DNA of 14,085 nt from Thiotrichaceae bacterium UBA973. GTDB lineage: Bacteria; Pseudomonadota; Gammaproteobacteria; Eutrophobiales; Eutrophobiaceae. Positions within the stretch are counted from its first letter, which is position 1, and each line of letters opens with the position of its first letter. The position numbers and the translations under genes are program-made. The notes under the pieces are model-generated. The model saw only the letters and a list, made by a program, of their open reading frames with translations. It was not told the origin of the DNA and did no database searches. Positions 7,506 through 14,033 of this stretch are shown here, piece after piece. The stretch is from assembly GCA_002292815.1 (NCBI GenBank), contig DBBX01000029.1:1-14085 (forward strand). The letters run 5' to 3'.

Positions 7506-8364
7506 ATGCCAATCCTTTTACAATATTGTCAGTAACCATATTCATATTTTCAACATAATTAAATGCAAGTGGATCCAGGACCATGATTTGTGCATTTAAT
7601 TCATTTGCAACAGTCTTTGCTGCTCTATCATTAAACTGCGGCTGCACAAATATAGTCTTAACATTATTTATTTTTGCTATTTTGATTAATTTTACCAATG
7701 ATCTTGCTTGTATCTCTTTTCCTTCTCGCTCTATTGATACTTGTGTGAAACCATATTCATCGGCAAAGTAACTCCATGACGGGTGTGAAACGATTAAGGT
7801 TTTTCTTTCTATATTTCTAGTTTTTAGCCTTACTATTTCATCCAGCTCTATAAGAGTTTCTTTGAATGATTTTGCTGACGCATCATATGCAGCCATATTT
7901 TTGTTATCTATCTTGATCAATGATTTTTTTATTAATTCGGCAATCTTGATAACATTTTTTGGGCTAGTCCAAACGTGAGGGTCATAATCCGTATTATGAT
8001 CATGCGCATGATCGTGATCATTCAAATTTGCAATTGAGTCACAACACTCAACAATGATCAATTTTTCATTATTCAATTCTATTTTATCTAACCAGGTAGA
8101 TTCAAATGGAACCCCGATTCTGAAATAGACGTTTGCTTTAGACAAAGCTGCCATTTGTTGTGGTGTCGGTTCATATGTCGCTGGATTCTGTCCTGGCCCG
8201 ACCATGACACGCACATCGACAAGATCAGTACCAATCTGCTGAACAAAATATTGCTGTGGCAATATACTAACAAACACAATTATTTTATTATCCGCATAGA
8301 CATTTGTTATCCAAGCACACTGAAGTGACAGCAGCATTAGTAAAACTTTCAAAAAATTCACCAT
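7498..8364 (-). CDS. znuA: Zinc ABC transporter periplasmic binding protein
   Basis: A 288-residue periplasmic metal-binding protein of the cluster A-I (ZnuA/TroA) family that delivers zinc to ZnuBC. Residues 1-24 form a signal peptide ending V-Y-A. A charged, flexible His/Asp-rich loop occurs at 116-124 (D-H-D-H-A-H-D-H-N), shorter than that of E. coli ZnuA. Likely ligands are H130 (D-P-H-V-W), H194 (S-H-P-S-W) and D264 (L-D-P-L). The first ligand, a histidine in most members in the P-H-x-Y-x-P-x-P motif, appears as A62 in N-P-A-T-Y-E-P-T-P; I recall a subset of the family with P-A-T-Y-E-P, so this is probably a natural subtype rather than damage. The gene starts three bases after the zur stop with only a weak TAAG near the ATG, and overlaps znuC by 8 bases, so the cluster is an operon. 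Confidence 0.94.
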   Translation of the reverse strand: MVNFLKVLLMLLSLQCAWITNVYADNKIIVFVSILPQQYFVQQIGTDLVDVRVMVGPGQNPATYEPTPQQMAALSKANVYFRIGVPFESTWLDKIELNNEKLIIVECCDSIANLNDHDHAHDHNTDYDPHVWTSPKNVIKIAELIKKSLIKIDNKNMAAYDASAKSFKETLIELDEIVRLKTRNIERKTLIVSHPSWSYFADEYGFTQVSIEREGKEIQARSLVKLIKIAKINNVKTIFVQPQFNDRAAKTVANELNAQIMVLDPLAFNYVENMNMVTDNIVKGLAYE

Positions 8365-8367
8365 AAC

Positions 8368-8865
8368 TTATTTTTTTGATCCTCGACATTCCTGGCAATA
8401 GCCTTTTATCTCAACCATCTCGTCATTAATCTCAAAGCCAAAACGTTTTGCTTTTTTCTGTAACAAATCTCGAATCTCATCATCATCAAGCTCCGCTACA
8501 AAGCCACAATCATGACAAATAAAAAACTGACCTTTATGCAACTCCTTGGGGTTGCCACATCCAACATAAGCATTTAATGACTCGATTTTATGAACCAAAC
8601 CTTCATCTTGTAAAAAATCCAAGGCACGGTATACCGTCGGTGGCGCTGATGATGACTTTGCCTGTTTCAATTTATCGAGGATGTCATAAGCTTTCACTGG
8701 TTCATGATTTTGCCAAACCAGTTCCAGCACACGTTGCCTAATAGGTGTCAATCGTATACCAGCAGCATCACAATGAGTTTTTGCAGCAACAATTGCAGAT
8801 TGCAAACACTCCTGATGTTTGTGCGCGGCGGGTTTGAATGGGCTTATTAATTTACTTTTGCTCAC
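8368..8865 (-). CDS. zur: Zinc uptake regulator, Fur family
   Basis: A 165-residue Fur-family repressor that binds DNA when loaded with zinc. The winged helix covers about 30-92, with the recognition helix in P-P-T-V-Y-R-A-L-D-F-L (75-85). Structural-zinc cysteines occur as C117-x-x-C120 and C157-x-x-C160. The sensing-site residues of E. coli Zur appear equivalent to H92, C103, H110 and E125. The phrase H-K-G-Q-F-F-I-C-H-D-C-G is typical of Zur rather than Fur. The start is GTG and no Shine-Dalgarno sequence precedes it; an in-frame stop lies just upstream and no good alternative follows, so the GTG is accepted. It heads the zur-znuA-znuC-znuB cluster three bases before znuA, so Zur should repress its own synthesis together with the importer through the box at 8898-8920. 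Confidence 0.95.
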   Translation of the reverse strand: MSKSKLISPFKPAAHKHQECLQSAIVAAKTHCDAAGIRLTPIRQRVLELVWQNHEPVKAYDILDKLKQAKSSSAPPTVYRALDFLQDEGLVHKIESLNAYVGCGNPKELHKGQFFICHDCGFVAELDDDEIRDLLQKKAKRFGFEINDEMVEIKGYCQECRGSKK

Positions 8866-8875
8866 AATATTTTAT

Positions 8876-8887
8876 TCAATCGATTGA
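8876..8887. repeat. 12-base perfect palindrome in zur leader
   Basis: TCAATCGATTGA is a perfect palindrome between the zur start codon and the Zur box, partly overlapping the -35 area for the rightward arm. It does not resemble the Zur box. It might be a second operator or a chance AT-rich palindrome. Confidence 0.35.
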
Positions 8888-8897
8888 TTCAAAAAAT

Positions 8898-8920
8898 GTT
8901 ATGTTATAATATAACGTTTA
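8898..8920. promoter_or_regulatory. Zur box controlling the divergent zinc genes
   Basis: The core GTTATA-A-TATAAC (8903-8915) is a perfect palindrome and matches the core of the gammaproteobacterial Zur operator as I recall it. The two 5-base flanks match the same operator at about 6 of 10 positions. TATAAT at 8905-8910 inside the box is a consensus -10 for the rightward arm, 32 bases before the start of the small His/Cys protein; a TTGATT at 8884-8889 is a possible -35, although 15 bases is a short spacer. For the leftward arm the box lies 32 bases from the zur GTG. Zn-Zur bound here should block polymerase in both directions, making this one switch for importer and receptor. Confidence 0.88.
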
Positions 8921-8942
8921 TGCAAGCAAAGAAAGCTTATCC

Positions 8943-9221
8943 ATGCTGAAAAATATAACCATCAAAGCTTTGGTTTTATACTTATTACTTTCCCAGGTAG
9001 TAACAGTTGCGCACGCACTTGAGCACGAGTCAGGGCATAACGATAATGAGCAATGTTTTATCTGTATTCATAATGCAGATCTACACAACGCACTTGGTAA
9101 TTCATCCGCATTAATCGAGATCAATGCAGTTGCTTTTGCAAAAACACACCATCAATGTCAGAGCATCTGCCTCACTAACTTTTCCCTTGTCAATAATAGA
9201 AGCCCACCAATAACCCTCTAA
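8943..9221 (+). CDS. Small exported His/Cys-rich protein in the Zur regulon
   Basis: A 92-residue protein of unassigned function. A signal peptide (1-25, cleavage after A-H-A) leads to a mature chain of about 67 residues. It holds a metal-ligand-like cluster: H28, H32, C38-x-x-C41-x-H43, H48, then H69-H70-x-C72 and C76. I recall similar short exported proteins with His/Cys motifs (DUF2946/DUF2607-like) beside TonB receptor genes, but no family is assigned with confidence. It is the first gene after the Zur box and lies 69 bases before the receptor start on the same strand. A periplasmic zinc-binding or zinc-handover role is inference from residues and context; a copper or redox role is the main alternative. 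The ribosome binding site is weak (AAGAAAG about 8 bases before the ATG). Confidence 0.78.
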   Translation: MLKNITIKALVLYLLLSQVVTVAHALEHESGHNDNEQCFICIHNADLHNALGNSSALIEINAVAFAKTHHQCQSICLTNFSLVNNRSPPITL

Positions 9222-9290
9222 TAGCTAACACTTATTTTCATGGCACGCTATTACGCGAGCCCGTTATTTATTATTACTGAGGGTAATAAA

Positions 9291-11270
9291 ATGAATTTAT
9301 ACAATGCGCTTCTTATTGCGCTGTTTACAACAACACAACAGGTTTATTCTGAAGAGCTAACAACACTGGACGATTATACAATCACAGCCCGACCGGTTGG
9401 CTTGCAAAGTATTGAACACATCGCTCAACCTATTACTGTACTTAGGAATGAAGAGTTAACAGAAAAACAATCATCAACTATTGGTGAAACACTCTCCAAT
9501 ATCCCTGGTGTAACGACAAATCGTTTTAGTCCGCTTGCCAGTCGACCTATCATCCGTGGATTGGGCGGCTCACGTGTGCAACTATTAGAGAATGGTTTAA
9601 GCTCGATGGATGCATCAACGATTAGTGTTGATCATGCAGTTACTATTGATCCTGTTCATGCAGAACAAATCGAAATTTTTCGTGGTCCATCGACCTTGCT
9701 ATACGGTAGTGAGGCCTCCAGCGGTCTAGTCAATGTCGTTACTAATCGCATTCCTGAATATATGCCTGATTCGTTCAACGCAAATACTCATTCCAGCATT
9801 AACACTAACTCTGTTGAGAAATTAATCTCTTTTAAAGCTGAGGGCGGTCATGAGAAGCTAGCTTTTCATCTTGATGGCACTAATCGTGACGCTAAAAATT
9901 ATTCCGCTAAAAAGGGGCAGGTCTTTAATAGCTTTTATGATTCCAAAAATATTAATCTAGGTACATCATTTATCGATGATTGGGGTTTCATGGGTATTTC
10001 CTATGGTCGTTTTGATTCAACTCATGGCGTACCACTTAACCCCGATGACCCAACAGAATTGCCTTTTATCGAAACTGAACAAAATCGCACAACGGTTTCT
10101 GGTCAAATTAATAATCCATTCAATGGCATAAGGTCGATAAATATTCAGCTCGGCTATAATGACTATCAACATACTGAATTTGAAGATTCAGTAACGCCGG
10201 GCACCGTATTTAACAACGAACAACTGGATGGGCGTATCGAGTTACAACATAAAAACATTGGTATGTTCAAAGGCGTTATCGGCACGCAGCTTGGTTATCG
10301 AGATGTAAGCGCCGTTGGTGATGAGGCATTCTTGCCAAAGACTCATACAGAGACTTTCGCCATTTTCATCCTAGAAGAAACTGATATTACTGACGCATTA
10401 CATTTTGAGATAGGTGGCCGTTATGAACATCAAAAAAATGATCCAGATAATACTACTGAGGTTAGTAATGATATGTTTAGCATCTCCTCCGGCATTCATT
10501 GGCATGTTTTAGAAAGTACCGCAATTGGACTAAACATTGGTCGCAGTGAACGTGCTCCGGCAGCTGAAGAACTATTCGCAAATGGACCACATGTTGCGAC
10601 CGTAACTTTCGAAATAGGCCAGCCAAGCCTAGATATTGAAATTGCGAATAGTATCGATCTTTCTCTGGCGCAAGAAGATGGTTTTTTACAGTGGAACCTA
10701 AGCTTATTCGTTAACTACATTGAAGATTTTATTTTCTTGCAAGGTTTGGATAGAAATAATGATGGTTTTATTGATAGAGTAGATGATTCAGGAACTGCGC
10801 CTGGTGAGTTTAAATTAGTCCAATTTCAACAAGATAATGTCGTTTTTTATGGTCTTGAAGTTGCCTCGAATTTTAATCTTTACACAGGCAATTATGGACA
10901 GCTTGATGTTAATCTTTTTGGTGACTATGTCCGAGCTGAACGTTCGAATGGTGATAATTTACCACGTATTTCGCCGGCAAAGATTGGTAGTGGGCTTAGT
11001 TATAAATATAACGAATTTAGTGCGAAGCTAGATATTACAACCATACTTGCACAGAATGATAATGCTGCATTAGAGACAGATACGGGCGGTTATTCCGTAT
11101 TAAACCTGAACATGAACTATGATGTCTTTACAGGCAAACGTAAGCTGAACCTGTTTGCTAAGGCAACAAACCTGCTTGATGAAGATGGTCGTTTACATAC
11201 ATCATTCATTAAAGATCGGGCGCCCATAATGGGCCGTGCCTTAATGGTTGGGTTCCAGGCAGGTTTTTAA
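9291..11270 (+). CDS. znuD: TonB-dependent outer-membrane receptor, ZnuD-like
   Basis: A 659-residue TonB-dependent receptor, probably for zinc or a zinc complex. With this start it has a signal peptide of about 20 residues, a TonB-box-like L-D-D-Y-T-I-T-A at 26-33, a plug domain with I-R-G-L-G-G-S-R-V-Q-L-L-E-N-G (88-102), D-H-A-V-T-I-D-P and R-G-P-S-T-L-L-Y-G (131-139), then a beta-barrel ending in the terminal phenylalanine needed for barrel assembly. The plug phrases resemble Neisseria ZnuD and its relatives. An EF-hand-like loop occurs at D487-D498. The frame can be extended 17 codons upstream to an ATG at 9240, but that start has no ribosome binding site and would bury the signal peptide; GAGGG at 9279-9283 is 7 bases before the ATG chosen. 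Zur control through the upstream box supports zinc; substrate specificity is inferred. Confidence 0.87.
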   Translation: MNLYNALLIALFTTTQQVYSEELTTLDDYTITARPVGLQSIEHIAQPITVLRNEELTEKQSSTIGETLSNIPGVTTNRFSPLASRPIIRGLGGSRVQLLENGLSSMDASTISVDHAVTIDPVHAEQIEIFRGPSTLLYGSEASSGLVNVVTNRIPEYMPDSFNANTHSSINTNSVEKLISFKAEGGHEKLAFHLDGTNRDAKNYSAKKGQVFNSFYDSKNINLGTSFIDDWGFMGISYGRFDSTHGVPLNPDDPTELPFIETEQNRTTVSGQINNPFNGIRSINIQLGYNDYQHTEFEDSVTPGTVFNNEQLDGRIELQHKNIGMFKGVIGTQLGYRDVSAVGDEAFLPKTHTETFAIFILEETDITDALHFEIGGRYEHQKNDPDNTTEVSNDMFSISSGIHWHVLESTAIGLNIGRSERAPAAEELFANGPHVATVTFEIGQPSLDIEIANSIDLSLAQEDGFLQWNLSLFVNYIEDFIFLQGLDRNNDGFIDRVDDSGTAPGEFKLVQFQQDNVVFYGLEVASNFNLYTGNYGQLDVNLFGDYVRAERSNGDNLPRISPAKIGSGLSYKYNEFSAKLDITTILAQNDNAALETDTGGYSVLNLNMNYDVFTGKRKLNLFAKATNLLDEDGRLHTSFIKDRAPIMGRALMVGFQAGF

Positions 11271-11296
11271 TACAATGGACAAACTACCACTCATAA

Positions 11297-11581
11297 ATGA
11301 TGAAAGACTTGGTTAAATCAAAATCAGAAAACCAAACAGCATTCGATCAATATCTTGATGCGAAAGGGCTCAATTGCCCTTTACCAATTCTCAAGAGCAA
11401 GTTACTGCTGAATAAAATGCTAGCTGATGAAATCTTGTTAGTTGAGGCAACCGACCCACATTCTCAAGTTGATTTCGAGGCATATTGTGCACGCACAGAT
11501 CATGAGATTATAAATTCAACACTTTCGGAAGGCGTTTACAGTTTTACAATTAAACGCGCGCATAACCCTAAAAAGATCTAA
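11297..11581 (+). CDS. tusA: TusA-family sulfurtransferase
   Basis: A 94-residue cytoplasmic protein of the TusA/SirA/YedF family. Members carry persulfide sulfur on the cysteine of a C-P-x-P motif, for tRNA thiolation in E. coli or in sulfur-oxidation pathways elsewhere. The motif is G-L-N-C27-P-L-P, followed by the usual helix I-L-K-S-K-L-L-L-N-K and the D-P-H-S-Q-V-D-F stretch (about 53-60). The N-terminus is about 15 residues longer than E. coli TusA. Two adjacent ATG codons (11297 and 11300) are possible starts; neither has a Shine-Dalgarno sequence. It begins 26 bases after the receptor stop, so transcription from the zinc arm could run into it, though no zinc link is known to me. It could equally be a housekeeping tusA or a YedF-like paralogue. 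Confidence 0.88.
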   Translation: MMKDLVKSKSENQTAFDQYLDAKGLNCPLPILKSKLLLNKMLADEILLVEATDPHSQVDFEAYCARTDHEIINSTLSEGVYSFTIKRAHNPKKI

Positions 11582-11613
11582 ATTATTACGCTCACACCAT
11601 TTCACCGATATAA

Positions 11614-11660
11614 TGTGATGTTAGTGGTTATGTGAATCACATCATAGCTTTTTTGATTAG
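11614..11660 (+). terminator. Possible terminator after tusA
   Basis: TGTGATGT (11614-11621) can pair with ACATCATA (11639-11646) in eight pairs including one G-U, with a 17-base loop. Two bases later comes a run of six T. The stem is weak, but hairpin plus T run in this place suits termination of tusA or the zinc arm. Inside the loop region ATGTGA-A-TCACAT (11630-11642) forms an alternative tighter palindrome. Confidence 0.4.
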
Positions 11661-11766
11661 ACCAATACCTCAAAAATATACTCATTTTAGGGTAAAGTCT
11701 TTAATTTATAATTCGTATAGTATGTGCTAAGCAATTAAAATGTCTAAATTTATTTTTGGAGGAACG

Positions 11767-12414
11767 ATGTCAGGAGAAAGGATACTTATAGTAGACGATG
11801 ACCAGACAACGGCTAGCGTCATGCAACTGTATCTGGAAAATTATGGTTTCATTGTTCCTGACGTTGCTTCGTCCGGTGCTGAAGCAATAGAAAAAACAAA
11901 AAAATTAAAACCCGATCTGGTTTTAATGGATATTCGTCTTGGCAAAGGACTGGATGGTATAGAAACAGCAGAAGTTATCATGCAAAAACTTCAAATCCCG
12001 GTCATCTATGTCACAGCATATAGTGATGAAGATACGCTTGAACGTGCGCAAATGACTAACCCATACGGTTTTATCAACAAACCATTGCGTGATATTGATC
12101 TAAAAACAACGGTTCGGTTTGCACTCGATAAGAATAAGAGTAATCCGGCTAAAAAAGAGCCGCCCGTTCTCGATGAAATATTGCATCAGGTCTACGATTT
12201 AACCCCGGCTGAATCTCGTGTCGTATCCCAATTACTTGATAACCCCAATATTGAGTCGACTGCAGAGTCATTACACATCAGTGTTTCTACAGTTCGCACG
12301 CATCTGAAACATATTTATCGAAAAACAAAAACAAATCGCCAATCTGCTTTATTTCATAAAATCATTACTGGTCCAGTAGCAATGATTATGCGTTCAGAGC
12401 ACTTTGAAAAATAA
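11767..12414 (+). CDS. Response regulator, receiver plus LuxR-type DNA-binding domain
   Basis: A 215-residue two-component response regulator that should bind DNA when phosphorylated. The receiver domain (about 4-120) has the acidic pair D10-D11, phosphoacceptor D55 (L-V-L-M-D-I-R-L), T83 (Y-V-T-A) and K105 (I-N-K-P). A linker rich in Lys and Pro follows. The C-terminal LuxR/NarL-type helix-turn-helix (about 145-198) starts L-T-P-A-E-S-R-V and includes the recognition helix S-V-S-T-V-R-T-H-L-K-H-I-Y-R-K-T. No histidine kinase gene lies in the window, so it is an orphan here and its signal is unknown. The frame extends 9 codons upstream to an ATG at 11740, but a strong GGAGG (11758-11762) stands 4 bases before the ATG at 11767 and none precedes the upstream one. 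Family assignment is secure; targets are unknown. Confidence 0.9.
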   Translation: MSGERILIVDDDQTTASVMQLYLENYGFIVPDVASSGAEAIEKTKKLKPDLVLMDIRLGKGLDGIETAEVIMQKLQIPVIYVTAYSDEDTLERAQMTNPYGFINKPLRDIDLKTTVRFALDKNKSNPAKKEPPVLDEILHQVYDLTPAESRVVSQLLDNPNIESTAESLHISVSTVRTHLKHIYRKTKTNRQSALFHKIITGPVAMIMRSEHFEK

Positions 12415-12756
12415 TAATAAAGCCTCACGTCCCATTCTTACAATTTATTACGCCTTATGAACGAGCACGAATCGATTCAAAGGCTGAAGCTGACACACCT
12501 ATTCTGCTTCGAAGCACCAATCGCCGCAAAAACAGCCTTTATAAACTCATGCAATATTAAGTCGGCTAGATTTTGATTCATTTTTACCTCCTGAAACATT
12601 ACCTAAAATTATTTACGTAAGTTTCGTTTTATTGGCTAGAGATAAAATATTAATACTTAGGAAGATTTAAACACAGATTGCAACTTCATCATGACGCAAA
12701 GGGGAAAATGAGGCGTCCTTGTTAAAACGCATCATTGATAATTTAAACGAACACAA
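12415..12756. other. Gap with one possible small gene and a hairpin
   Basis: A 342-base gap between the response regulator and the OsmC gene, which point towards each other. It contains the possible 34-codon gene on the minus strand (12477-12581) listed separately. GACGC (12693-12697) and GCGTC (12713-12717) form a 5-base hairpin downstream of the leftward OsmC gene, without a clear T run. The rest is AT-rich with no promoter, repeat or RNA gene that I can support. Confidence 0.45.
12477..12581 (-). CDS. Possible small protein of 34 residues
   Basis: A short open frame starting ATG with a full AGGAGG at 12587-12592 (minus strand), 5 bases upstream, the strongest Shine-Dalgarno match in the window. 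The product starts M-N-Q-N-L-A-D-L-I-L-H-E-F-I-K, continues with an Ala/Val/Phe-rich helix-like part (about 12-23) and ends with a single cysteine at residue 29. I recognise no family. It may be a real small protein, a leader peptide, or the 5' remnant of a longer gene decayed after the stop. Only the ribosome binding site and start support it. Confidence 0.35.
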   Translation of the reverse strand: MNQNLADLILHEFIKAVFAAIGASKQNRCVSFSL

Positions 12757-13185
12757 CTATGAAGTACCTTCAACCTCAAACATTTCATAATCGTGAGTTA
12801 TTTCAGCCGTTGCACCGAGCATAATTGAAGCAGAACAATATTTTTCCGCTGATAATGAAACCGCACGCTCTACCTGTTTTTCTTTTAAAGAAGTACCCGA
12901 AATTTTAAAATGGATATGAATTTTGGTAAATACCTTAGGCTCGCTATCAGCACGCTCCGAACTAATCACAACCTCACAGGCACTGACATTCTGGCGTGCT
13001 TTTTTCAGAATAGAGACAACATCATAACTACTGCAACCACCCGTACCCAGTAATAACATTTCCATCGGCCGTGGCCCAAGATCGCGACCACCCCCTTCTG
13101 GCGGTCCATCCATCACCACCTTATGTCCTGAACTCGACTCCCCAACAAAGGCAGCATTACCAGCCCAGCTCACTTTAATCTCCAA
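12757..13185 (-). CDS. OsmC-family protein, YhfA-like
   Basis: A 142-residue OsmC/Ohr-superfamily protein. Characterised members reduce organic hydroperoxides with two cysteines; the YhfA branch, which sits beside crp in E. coli, is uncharacterised. C51 (T-G-G-C-S-S-Y-D-V-V) and C117 (A-E-K-Y-C-S-A-S) are the expected reactive pair, and M-D-G-P-P-E-x-G-G followed by G-P-R-P-M-E-M-L-L is typical of the branch. The longest frame begins with an ATG at 13239 that has no ribosome binding site and adds 18 residues without family resemblance. TTG at 13183-13185 is preceded at 5 bases by GGAGAG (13191-13196) and gives the N-terminus M-E-I-K-V-S-W-A-G-N, matching YhfA in length and layout, so it was chosen. 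The gene is divergent from crp, with 89 bases between the chosen starts. Confidence 0.88.
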   Translation of the reverse strand: MEIKVSWAGNAAFVGESSSGHKVVMDGPPEGGGRDLGPRPMEMLLLGTGGCSSYDVVSILKKARQNVSACEVVISSERADSEPKVFTKIHIHFKISGTSLKEKQVERAVSLSAEKYCSASIMLGATAEITHDYEMFEVEGTS

Positions 13186-13274
13186 TTTAACTCTCCAAGC
13201 AGTTGATTTTCTGGAAAAAGAGTAACATAGTTCATACATTCATAGCAGTGATGATTCTGTAGAGGAAAATAGAT

Positions 13275-13910
13275 ATGGCGACTTCACCACCTTTGGAACA
13301 AGACTCCTTGATATCTCGATTTCTTGAACATTGCCACCAAAAAACATACACCGCCAAGCAGCTTATAATAAAAGAAGGTGACCCTTCTAATGATTTGTAT
13401 TACATCATTAAAGGCTCGGTAACCGTTATGGTCGAAGACAGTAAAGGCCATGAAATTGTATTGGGCTACCTTAACGCTGGAGATTTTTTCGGTGAAATTG
13501 GCCTGTTTGGGGAGAGAAATAGCCGTACCGCCTTTGTTCGTACAAAGGTAAAATCAGAAATTGCCAAGATCAGCTACGAAAAAGTTAAAACGCTCCACAA
13601 TATCTTCCCAAACCTCGTATTTTCGATTGCTGCACAAATGGCTATCAGATTGCGTAGAACTAGCCGCAAAGTAAGTGATCTGGCCTTTACCGATGTAAAA
13701 GGGCGAGTAGCTCGCACATTACTGGATTTATGCAAGGAACCCGATGCTATGACGCATCCCGATGGCATGCAAATCCGCATAACCAGACAAGAATTAGGCA
13801 GAATTGTTGGCTGCTCCCGCGAAATGGTCGGCCGTGTACTCAAAAGCCTGGAAGAAGACCACTTGATCTCAGTATCTGGAAAAACAATGGTCATCTTTGG
13901 CACACGCTGA
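13275..13910 (+). CDS. crp: cAMP receptor protein / Vfr-type global regulator
   Basis: A 211-residue Crp-Fnr-family transcription regulator, close by eye to E. coli CRP and even closer to Pseudomonas Vfr. The cyclic-nucleotide domain (about 20-125) has the phosphate-binding cassette G-D-F-F-G-E-I-G-L-F-G-E with E74 and R84. The residue after the arginine is T85 where E. coli has serine 83, a conservative change. T129-S130 at the start of the C-helix match the residues that touch adenine in E. coli. The helix-turn-helix (about 171-192) contains G-C-S-R-E-M-V-G-R-V-L, so the DNA-reading residues R182, E183 and R187 are all kept and the protein should recognise TGTGA half-sites. GAGGA stands 8 bases before the ATG. 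It is divergent from the OsmC gene. Whether it answers to cAMP in this organism is inferred from residue conservation. Confidence 0.95.
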   Translation: MATSPPLEQDSLISRFLEHCHQKTYTAKQLIIKEGDPSNDLYYIIKGSVTVMVEDSKGHEIVLGYLNAGDFFGEIGLFGERNSRTAFVRTKVKSEIAKISYEKVKTLHNIFPNLVFSIAAQMAIRLRRTSRKVSDLAFTDVKGRVARTLLDLCKEPDAMTHPDGMQIRITRQELGRIVGCSREMVGRVLKSLEEDHLISVSGKTMVIFGTR

Positions 13911-13957
13911 TTAAAGAGAATGAAGGAGATAATTCAAGGTCTCCGTTAATCCTATTC

Positions 13958-13986
13958 TTGACAAGGACTCCCAGAGCAAAGACAAT
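13958..13986 (+). promoter_or_regulatory. Promoter of tRNA-Met with GC-rich discriminator
   Basis: A perfect -35 TTGACA (13958-13963) and -10 GACAAT (13981-13986) are separated by exactly 17 bases. The -10 is followed at once by the GC-rich CCCGTCC, the kind of discriminator found in stable-RNA promoters under stringent (ppGpp/DksA) control in Gammaproteobacteria. Transcription would start near 13993, about 40 bases before the tRNA. Confidence 0.75.
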
Positions 13987-14033
13987 CCCGTCCTTCTCCT
14001 AATCCATTAGAAGAAAAGAACAAAATCAAATAT

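Noticed and set aside
9240..9290. Upstream ATG extending the TonB receptor by 17 residues
   Set aside because: It lacks a ribosome binding site and moves the signal peptide away from the N-terminus; a clear GAGGG serves the ATG at 9291.
11630..11642. ATGTGA-A-TCACAT considered as a CRP binding site
   Set aside because: CRP sites need six bases between TGTGA and TCACA. Here there is one, so the half-sites are on the wrong helical phase.
13925..13944. GGAGA/TCTCC hairpin after crp as a terminator
   Set aside because: Five pairs plus one possible wobble and no T run. It may end crp transcription, but the sequence alone does not support the call.
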